From contig NZ_CP036170.1 of NCBI RefSeq assembly GCF_004295125.1, positions 1,855,501-1,919,500 of the forward strand: 64,000 nt of DNA, in the 5' to 3' direction. Below the pieces are notes generated by a model. It ran no database searches. It saw nothing but the letters and a program-made list of their open reading frames with translations, and was not told the origin of the DNA. Shown here piece by piece: positions 1 through 7,800 of this stretch. The position numbers and the translations under genes were made by a program. Source of the stretch: [Clostridium] scindens ATCC 35704. Lineage in GTDB: Bacteria > Bacillota > Clostridia > Lachnospirales > Lachnospiraceae. Every line of letters starts with the position of its first letter. The first letter of the stretch is position 1.

Positions 1-1
1 A

Positions 2-658
2 GAAGTATGGGGAAGGAAAGAGCAGTTGTTTCAGGTGTTTTTTTCCAGTATTTATATTTCATTCTTGGTTGGACTTCTTGCAGTAACGATTGGACTTATG
101 ACATCAAAGGCACTTCTCTTTTATGAGTTTCGTGGGAAATATTGGATACACTTTTTTACAGTTTTGCCATTCATGGTGCCGGCTACTGTATTTGCTATGG
201 GAATTCAGGTGACATTTATTCGTATCGGATGGAATAATACGGTTACGGGGGTGGTGGTCGCACACCTTATCTATTCTTTACCTTATGCAGTGCGGTTGAT
301 TATGGATGGAATGGAAGCTGCCGGGGATAAACTGGAAGAGCAGGCGAGAGTTTTGGGAGCATCACCAACATATGCATTCTGTAAGATAACCTTACCAATA
401 TTAACACCAGTGATGCTCTCTGCATTTTGTATGTCGTATATTGTATCCTTTAGTCAGTATTTCATTACTCTTTTAATAGGGGGAGGAAAGATTAAGACAT
501 TTCCGATGATTATGGTTCCTTATCTTCAAGGTGGCGACAGAAATATCGCATGTATCTACAGTTTGATTTTCCTCGTGGTGACCTTGACATTATTCGGTAT
601 ATTTGATCGTATAGCAAAAAGATTCGGCAGGCAGGAAGATACGGAGTTCTATGTCTAA
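2..658 (+). CDS. ABC transporter permease, 5' end outside window
   Basis: Inner-membrane permease of a binding-protein-dependent ABC importer. The reading frame is open to the left edge, so the TTG at position 26 is not a convincing start and the N-terminus lies outside the window. Five or so hydrophobic segments are visible, and the cytoplasmic EAA loop (EEQARVLGASP, with LPILTPV after it) is intact; this loop docks on the ATPase. An ATPase gene follows 43 bp downstream, so the pair forms one importer whose binding protein and possibly second permease lie upstream. The fold resembles the second permease of spermidine, 2-aminoethylphosphonate and thiamine type systems, but the substrate cannot be read from this fragment. 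Confidence 0.85.
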   Translation, partial: EVWGRKEQLFQVFFSSIYISFLVGLLAVTIGLMTSKALLFYEFRGKYWIHFFTVLPFMVPATVFAMGIQVTFIRIGWNNTVTGVVVAHLIYSLPYAVRLIMDGMEAAGDKLEEQARVLGASPTYAFCKITLPILTPVMLSAFCMSYIVSFSQYFITLLIGGGKIKTFPMIMVPYLQGGDRNIACIYSLIFLVVTLTLFGIFDRIAKRFGRQEDTEFYV

Positions 659-701
659 ACAGTGTAAATAGATTGTACAAGAATAAAGGAGTAATATATC
701 G

Positions 702-1520
702 ATGGCAGGGCTTAAGATAGTAAAGTTAAAAGTGCATTTGCAGAAAGAAGAAATTCTGCACCAGGTCGATCTGGATATTCAGGAAGGGGAATTCATAGCG
801 CTTCTTGGAGAATCCGGTTGTGGAAAGACGACGTTGTTAAAAACTATTGCAGGATTATTGGAAGTAAGGGAAGGGGACATCTTGTGGAATGGTGATTCCA
901 TGATGCATATTTCCCCGGAAAAAAGAGGGACAGTTATTGTATTCCAGGATCTTAGATTATTTCCACATATGACAGTGGGAAAAAATATTGCATTTCCTAT
1001 GGAGATCCAGAAAGTACCGAAAGAAGAACAGCTTCGAAGAATACAAAAACTTCTGGAAGCAGTAGAACTTGCAGGATATGAGAAACGAAAGATTCGGGAG
1101 ATGTCCGGAGGACAGATGCAGAGAATTGCGCTTGCAAGGGCTCTGGCGGCAAATCCAAAAGTGCTGCTATTGGATGAACCATTTTCGGGGTTAGATGAAA
1201 GACTTCGATTGGAGATGGGAAGACTGGTGAAGAAGCTTCATGATGAATGGAAAATCACAACGATATTGGTAACGCATGATAAGCGTGAGGCTTTGCAGAT
1301 GGCTGATCGAATTGCATTTATGAAAGATGGAGAGATCCTGCAATACGATACACCGGAAGATATATCGAGACATCCGGCTGTTGAAGCAGTGTCTGACTAC
1401 TTTGGCCGAACAAGTTATGCTAAGGGGGTGGTATCAGGAGGAGTATTTCGGAGTTCTCTGGGAGAGTGGAAGACGGATCTGGAGGACGGTGAATATGAGG
1501 CAATGTTAAGACCATTATAA
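702..1520 (+). CDS. ABC transporter ATP-binding protein (PotA/ThiQ-like)
   Basis: Cytoplasmic ATPase that powers the importer whose permease ends just upstream. Visible motifs are Walker A (GESGCGKTT), the Q-loop (VFQDLRLFPHM), the signature (MSGGQMQRIALARAL), Walker B (VLLLDEPFSGLDE) and the H-loop (VTHDKREAL). At 272 aa it is shorter than PotA-type proteins, which carry a longer C-terminal TOBE regulatory region; here only about 40 residues follow the NBD. The start is the ATG after AAGGAG with 9-10 nt spacing. The substrate is unknown. A nucleoside hydrolase starts 26 bp downstream, so import of a nucleoside-like or phosphonate compound is possible but is only inference. Confidence 0.9.
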   Translation: MAGLKIVKLKVHLQKEEILHQVDLDIQEGEFIALLGESGCGKTTLLKTIAGLLEVREGDILWNGDSMMHISPEKRGTVIVFQDLRLFPHMTVGKNIAFPMEIQKVPKEEQLRRIQKLLEAVELAGYEKRKIREMSGGQMQRIALARALAANPKVLLLDEPFSGLDERLRLEMGRLVKKLHDEWKITTILVTHDKREALQMADRIAFMKDGEILQYDTPEDISRHPAVEAVSDYFGRTSYAKGVVSGGVFRSSLGEWKTDLEDGEYEAMLRPL

Positions 1521-1545
1521 TATAATAAATGAAGGGAGTGATTTA

Positions 1546-2427
1546 GTGGAAAATAAGAAAAAAAAGATTATATTTGATTGCGATAATACATTTGGGGTTA
1601 CAGATTGTGATGTAGATGATGGACTTGCACTTCTTTATTTACTTGGATGTGCGGATGCGGAAGTCTGTGGAATTACAGGAACTTATGGAAATAATAATAT
1701 TGATGTAGTTATGTCTACCATTCATGCGATGCTTAAGGATCTTGGAAGAGAAGATATTACCGTGAAGAGAGGAGGGGCATCTTGCGGAGAATATGAGAGC
1801 GAAGCAGCCCGGTATCTGGCACAGATGGCAGATAAGTATAAGGGGGAAATATCCATACTTGCAACAGGATCCCTCACGAACCTCATGGGTGCATATATGA
1901 TTGATCCGCACTTCTTTGAAAATGTAAAGGAAATTGTGCTGATGGGAGGCATCACCCAGCCACTGGTATTCAAGAAGGAAGTTATGAATGAACTGAATTT
2001 TTCTTGTGATCCGAAGGCGACAGAAATGGTTCTTCGAAAAGGAAATTATGTGTCTGTTATAACGGGAAATAATTGTTTAAAAGTCTTATTTACCAAAGAA
2101 GAATATAAGAATCGCCTGATGGATTCAGATACTGAGATTGCAAGGTATATTTTGGAAAAGACCGATTATTATTTTCAATATAACGAAGAGGGGTATGGTA
2201 TTGAGGGGTTCTATAACTGGGATGTGACAGCAGCAGTATATCTCATGCACCCAGAATTTTTTGAGGATGGGTTGGTAAAACTTCAAGTGAGTGAAGAGGA
2301 TTTACATACTGGGTATTTGAGACAGGAGGAGCCGGCAAATTGCGTCGTGAATCTTCCGAAGATAGGAGCAGATAAGGCATTTCGTAATAATATATACAAT
2401 ACATGGATGAATGTAGTTTTTGAATAG
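1546..2427 (+). CDS. nucleoside hydrolase (inosine-uridine preferring family)
   Basis: Predicted N-ribohydrolase that splits a ribonucleoside into base and ribose in the cytoplasm. Near the N-terminus an Asp cluster (DCDNTFGV, then DCDVDDGLALLYLL) matches the calcium-binding aspartates of the IU_nuc_hydro family, though spacing between the first Asp and the DD pair is longer than in classic IunH/RihA. The family pattern continues with ATGSLTNL and VLMGG, and a late GFYNWDVTAAVYL segment carries the C-terminal acidic residue. At 293 aa the length is close to the usual 310. Translation starts at GTG 1546 behind AAGGGAG. Its position after an ABC importer suggests salvage of an imported compound. 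Confidence 0.85.
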   Translation: MENKKKKIIFDCDNTFGVTDCDVDDGLALLYLLGCADAEVCGITGTYGNNNIDVVMSTIHAMLKDLGREDITVKRGGASCGEYESEAARYLAQMADKYKGEISILATGSLTNLMGAYMIDPHFFENVKEIVLMGGITQPLVFKKEVMNELNFSCDPKATEMVLRKGNYVSVITGNNCLKVLFTKEEYKNRLMDSDTEIARYILEKTDYYFQYNEEGYGIEGFYNWDVTAAVYLMHPEFFEDGLVKLQVSEEDLHTGYLRQEEPANCVVNLPKIGADKAFRNNIYNTWMNVVFE

Positions 2428-2444
2428 ATAACAGGAGGAAGCAT

Positions 2445-3437
2445 ATGAAAAGAAATAGATTATTTGTAACAGGATTAGCAATTCTAATGGTTTGTTCAAT
2501 CGTAAGTGGCTGCGGAAAGAAACAGGAACCGACAGTTGAAAGGCAGCAAGTGGAAGAAACAAAGGGAAGTGATATAGCCACTGAAGAAAAAGAGGTTGTA
2601 GAGGAAGTGCCAGATGATGGAAAATTCCATGGGAAATGGATTGTGGATGCGGAATATGCAATCGGAAGAATCGGGGCAGAAGATACTTTGTTTGTGGATA
2701 GCCGTGGAGAAAAACAGGCAATTATGGGGACGATACAGGGGGCTGTCGCAACGGTATGGCAGGATTGGGCAATTCAGGAAGGCAAAGCAGGAGATGAGAA
2801 TTGGGGATGTATCCTGGAACCAGAAGCATTAGCAGAGAAGTTAGGCAGTTTAGGTATTACAAAAGATAAAGAAATAATCCTTCTGGGGGAGACAGCCAAT
2901 GGATGGGGAGATGACTCTCGCCTTCTCTGGGAACTACTGGCGGCAGGATATACAGATGTGAAAATGGTAGATGGTGGTCTGAATGCAATGAAAGAAGCAG
3001 GAGCAGCTACACAGTTTCTTGCATCGAATCCGCAGCCGGCGGAAGTAACGATTGATAAGATTGATTACACGCATGTAATGACGACAGAAGAATTACAGAA
3101 AAACTATGATGACTATAAGATTGTAGATGTGCGTACAGATGACGAGTATAATGGTGCAATATTATATGATGAGGCACAGGGCGGTCATCTTCCGGGAGCA
3201 ATTCATATCCGATATACAGATTTATTCCAGGAGGATGGAACATTGAAACCGAATAAAGAGTTAGTACAGATGTTTGAAGAGGCAGGTCTTTCCAAGGATG
3301 ATGCCATTGTTGCTTACTGTACAGGTGGAATCCGTTCTTCTTATATGCAGTTAGTTTTGGAAATGTGTGGATTCGAGAATTCATATAATTATGATCAGTC
3401 TTTCTGGAGATGGGCAGTTGTAGGAGAGGTAGAGTAA
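2445..3437 (+). CDS. double-rhodanese lipoprotein (sulfurtransferase)
   Basis: Secreted, lipid-anchored protein with two rhodanese domains. The N-terminus is a lipoprotein signal peptide with lipobox VSGC, followed by an acidic, low-complexity linker to about residue 65. The first rhodanese-like domain (about 70-190) lacks the catalytic Cys; the loop reads LGETANGWGDDS. The second domain (about 205-325) has an intact loop, YCTGGIRSS, with Cys292, and a DVRTDDEYNGA segment. This inactive-plus-active layout is typical of tandem thiosulfate or 3-mercaptopyruvate sulfurtransferases. A surface sulfurtransferase next to a nucleoside hydrolase is unusual, and its sulfur donor is unknown. SD ACAGGAGG precedes the ATG. 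Confidence 0.88.
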   Translation: MKRNRLFVTGLAILMVCSIVSGCGKKQEPTVERQQVEETKGSDIATEEKEVVEEVPDDGKFHGKWIVDAEYAIGRIGAEDTLFVDSRGEKQAIMGTIQGAVATVWQDWAIQEGKAGDENWGCILEPEALAEKLGSLGITKDKEIILLGETANGWGDDSRLLWELLAAGYTDVKMVDGGLNAMKEAGAATQFLASNPQPAEVTIDKIDYTHVMTTEELQKNYDDYKIVDVRTDDEYNGAILYDEAQGGHLPGAIHIRYTDLFQEDGTLKPNKELVQMFEEAGLSKDDAIVAYCTGGIRSSYMQLVLEMCGFENSYNYDQSFWRWAVVGEVE

Positions 3438-3442
3438 GAAAC

Positions 3443-4606
3443 ATGGTCAGCGTAATACTATGTACTTATAATAGAGAAAAGACAATCTGTGAAGCTGTTG
3501 ATAGCATTCTGGCGCAGACATATAGGGATTTTGAACTGCTTATCGTAGATGATGGTTCTACAGATGGAACAAGAGCGTTGCTGGAAGAATATCGGGATGA
3601 ACGTATGAAATGTATCTATTTGCCGGAAAATTCTTATTACTGCTATGCGGCTAATATTGGCATCGAGCAGGTATCTGGTAAATATGTGGCATTTGCTACC
3701 AGTGATGACGTCTGGATGCCGGAAAAATTAGAAAAGCAGGTGCGATATCTGGAGGAACATCCAAAATGTGGAGCCGTATTCTCAAAAGTCGCTCTTATAG
3801 GCAAAGAAGGAGAACGAGTAGAGAAAGAATATCCAGAAATTATGAAGATGTTCGAACAGGACAATCGAAGCAGAACAGAATGGATGCATCGTTTTCTTGA
3901 AGAGGGAAATTGCCTGTCACATCCAGCTTCGATTGTCAGAAAAAGTATCTTAGATAACATAGGCGGATACAATCTCTTATATGCACAGTTGGCAGATTTT
4001 GACCTGTGGGTCAGAATTGTCATAGAAAGTGAAATATACATTTATCCGGAAAGATTAGTGAAATATAGATGGTATAGTGAGAAGGGTCAGATTAGTGGAT
4101 TGACAGAAGAGAAATGGATGCGAATGGTTCATGAATTTACTATGATTAAGAGAAATCTTCTTGAAAACTTAGAGGATGAGAAATTCAAGGAGTTCTTTCA
4201 AGAGATGTTTCGTAATCCAGAATCTTCTACACACGTAGAGCTGGAATTTGAGCGGGCATTTCTTATGATGGAAAAGGGTATAGATTTTACGAGGATAAAC
4301 TTAATTGGATTCCAGAAGATAGAAGAGGCTTTGCGAATACCCGGTGCCATGAAAGTTTTGAAAGAACATTTTGGTATGCGGATTCAGGATTTATATAAGC
4401 AAAATGGTCAGAAGTGGTATCTGGATGTGTCGAAAGAGCAACTGCAAAATTTGGAAGAGCAGCTGGAATATTTGGAAGAAGAAAGGAGAAACCTCCAGAT
4501 AGCTATCGTTCAATGTGAGAAGGAATACAATGGGATTCTTCAGTCAACTTGTTGGAAGATAACCAAACCACTAAGAGCAGTTTTGGATATCATAAAAGGA
4601 AAGTAA
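3443..4606 (+). CDS. family 2 glycosyltransferase
   Basis: GT-A fold glycosyltransferase, 387 aa from the ATG at 3443. That ATG follows the preceding stop by 5 nt and has GGAGAGG upstream; a longer in-frame start at 3410 would overlap the rhodanese gene and adds a basic tail unlike the family. The first 110 residues contain the nucleotide-sugar site: SVILCTYNREKT, a VDDGSTDGT loop, and the metal-binding FATSDDVWMPEKL. The C-terminal third is strongly charged and predicted coiled coil (EEQLEYLEEERRNLQ), often seen in enzymes that decorate surface glycans or glycoproteins. It could modify the large surface proteins encoded next. Acceptor and sugar are unknown. A terminator follows. Confidence 0.88.
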   Translation: MVSVILCTYNREKTICEAVDSILAQTYRDFELLIVDDGSTDGTRALLEEYRDERMKCIYLPENSYYCYAANIGIEQVSGKYVAFATSDDVWMPEKLEKQVRYLEEHPKCGAVFSKVALIGKEGERVEKEYPEIMKMFEQDNRSRTEWMHRFLEEGNCLSHPASIVRKSILDNIGGYNLLYAQLADFDLWVRIVIESEIYIYPERLVKYRWYSEKGQISGLTEEKWMRMVHEFTMIKRNLLENLEDEKFKEFFQEMFRNPESSTHVELEFERAFLMMEKGIDFTRINLIGFQKIEEALRIPGAMKVLKEHFGMRIQDLYKQNGQKWYLDVSKEQLQNLEEQLEYLEEERRNLQIAIVQCEKEYNGILQSTCWKITKPLRAVLDIIKGK

Positions 4607-4650
4607 GACGCAAAAGAAACTGACGACAAAAAAGAATGATAGAGATTATG

Positions 4651-4697
4651 AGACACAGCATGATTCCTATAAAATAGGATGGTGCTGTGTTTTCTTT
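4651..4697 (+). terminator. rho-independent terminator after the glycosyltransferase gene
   Basis: ACACAGCA (4653-4660) pairs with TGCTGTGT (4683-4690), an inner TCCTAT/ATAGGA stem lies between, and a T-rich run follows. It separates the importer/glycosyltransferase operon from the surface-protein genes. Confidence 0.8.
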
Positions 4698-4809
4698 ATA
4701 CAAAATGCCTATAAATGGCCAATAATATAAAAAATAGTAATTGGACAACCATCGGAAATAGAAACTAGAATAAAAATGTATTATTATGCCTAAATTGAGG
4801 AGGAACGGT

Positions 4810-7800
4810 ATGAAAAGAAAGAAGGAAGGTGCAGTTTTACTAGCGCTGTTGTTAAGCATTTGCATGACGTTTACTACGTTTGCAGCGGATATTCCGGTGG
4901 ATGCTGCAGTGGCAGTAACAGAGGAAGGAGGAGAATCTGAAGAGCCGAAAGAAAGTGGCGACAGTGTCGAATCTGTGCTGCCGGAAGAAAATTCAGCACA
5001 GGAAGAACAAGGTTCAGAGGTATCGTCTGAAGAGAACGTGGACTTGCAGGTCGCTCAGTATGTGGCACCTGCAGCAGTAGAGGCTGCAGCAAATGATGAA
5101 TGGACAGCGGCAGACTTTACATATGGAGAGGCTAGCCAGACATTGACCGGGTGTGACTATAAGAGGGAGATTATTGTTAAGGGACAAGTTATTAAAGGAT
5201 TATCAGAATCAGGACAGGAAAAGATTGCGATAAATAAGAATCTGGTAATTCCATCTCAGACACCAGACGGTACCACGATTGTAGGAATTGGACAAAGTGC
5301 GTTTACAGGGATGGGAATTGAGACAGTTGTATTTCCAGAGAATATGATGATACCGTACGATGACCAGCTTACAGGTGTGATCCATGAGAGAGGCAATTTT
5401 ATTATTCAGTCTAGCGCATTTGCCAATAACAATATCAGCAATATTGAGTTCCCGGAAGGGATTCTTTATATTGATGCATCGGCATTTAAGAATAACAAAT
5501 TATCGAGTGTAACATTTCCACATACGTTGTGGATGGTAGGCAACAGCTCCTTTGCTAATAATCAACTGACAAAAGTGAATTTCTGTCTGAATCCTGATTT
5601 TATGTTCCAGATGGACAGTCTGGCATTTGCATATAATCAAATTAAATCCGTTACGTTGCCATATAATTGCGAAAAAGTATATATGTATACATTTATGGGA
5701 AATCCGGGAATGGAATCTCTTTCTCCGGATGCTCCGGAAAAGTTCCAGGGAACAGGCGGCGTTGTGTATATGTATACCCAGAATCCAGAACACTTTAATA
5801 TGGACAGGATTCATCATATTGAAAGAACTGCTGCAAATCAGAAATCATGGTTTCAGAAACTGGTTTTAGGAGATGAGCCGATAATTGATCTTTCATGGAA
5901 AAGTGAAGATTTTACTTATGAAGGAACATGCATTACCGGATTATCGGATAGTGGTATTACAAAGAGAACGGATAACAAGAATCTTGTTCTTCCGGACAAA
6001 AATCCAGAAGGAGAGTATATCACAGAGATAGCAGCAGGAAATTCAGAGACTCAAGGAACGTTTTCGACAGAGGATGAGGTATTTCAAAGCGTGAAGCTCC
6101 CGTCCAAGTTGGAAATCATTGGTGATTATGCATTTAAAAATTGTCCTGTTACAAGTCTGGATTTGCCGGTTACAGTAAAGACAATCGGAAAAGAAGCATT
6201 TGCCGGCAATCAGTTGCCAGAGTTAGCAATATCGGGAAATCTAAAGGTAATTGATGCTGGTGTCTTCGCACAGGCTGGTACAGAAGGAACACTTAAGAGT
6301 CTGGAACTCCAGGAAGGAATTACTAAGATCGGGGCAGAAGCATTTGCAAATAGCGGGCTTACAACAGTAGCATTGCCAATGAGTCTTATGGCATTAGATA
6401 AAGATGCATTCAAGGGTAGTACTGCAGGTGTAGTGGAACTTAGTACAGATAATTATCGTCATATTGAAGATAAAGAGAATTTTGCGGAGTCAGAATATCA
6501 TACAATCAAACTGAATACCGCAAATTGGAAGAGTGAAGATTTTACTTACAATGAAGAAGGAACTATTCTTACTGGATTATCAGACAGTGGTATATTAAAA
6601 CGGAAAGAGAACAAAAAGCTGATACTTCCGGATAAAGGGCCGGGCGGACTGGATATTACAGGAATCGCAAGTGGCGATTCCAATGTAAGCTATGGCATAT
6701 TCGGTGCAGAAGGTGAAGTGTTCGAAAGTGTGGAGCTTCCGGAAAAACTGGAGACTATCGGTGATCGGGCATTTTTGAATAACAAGTTGACGTCGGTAAT
6801 ATTTCCAGAGACAGTGACAAGCATTGGGCTGCAGGCATTTGCACTCAACGATCTGTCAGAGGTTGTATTACCGGATAGTGTGACATCACTTGGTGGAGCA
6901 GCATTTTCAAACAATATCCACTTGACGAAGGTTCAACTGTCTGCGAATCTGAAGGTTATTCCGGCAACAGCTTTTGGAATTACTCTTGCAAATACTTTAA
7001 ATGTGGGTCTTGTTCAACTTACAATTCCAGAAGGTGTTGAGAGTATTGGCAGTGGGGCCTTTGGCGGACATGAGATTCAGACACTTACACTTCCTGTTTC
7101 ATTAAAGAAAATTGACAGCAGAGCGTTCAAGAGTAATCAGATTCAGAATTTATATATTCCGGATAATGTGACAGAGCTCGGAAGCAGTGCGTTTGAGCAG
7201 ACTTCCGGAAAGAATTGTTTAGCGTCTGTCCGTCTGCCGGAAGGATTGTTAAAGATTAATTCTAAAACTTTTGCAAACGCAGCACTTACAAGAGTCGATA
7301 TTCCATATAGTTTAACGACGCTTAATAAGAATGCTTTTTATGGAAATAAAGATGGTTTTGTTCAGGTATATACACCAAATGATGAACATATAAGTTTTGA
7401 AGTGTCAGGGGCGACATTCCAGATACATATACGGACGGATGTCTGGACAATTAAAGACTTTGCATACGATGGTGCGAAGATTACAGGTCTGTCAGAAACT
7501 GGAATTAAGAAACGTGAAGAAAACAGGAATCTTGTTCTGCCGGATAAGACACCGACCGGCGACTATATTACGGAGATCGGTGCCGGAAAGCCGGGAGAAT
7601 ATGGATTGTTCGGAGCAGAGAACCTGGGATTCGATAGTGTGAAATTGCCATCTCGTGTAGAGAAAATAGGAAATTTTGCATTTCAGAATAATGGTCTGAA
7701 AGAAGTAAGCTTCCCGGATACATTATCTGAGATTGGAGTAGCGGCATTTCAAATTAATCAGTTGGTAAATATTGTATTGCCGGATAGTGTTACAACACTT

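Noticed and set aside
26-658. TTG at position 26 as the start of the first permease
   Set aside because: The frame is open to the window edge and no ribosome binding site precedes the TTG; the gene is truncated by the window.
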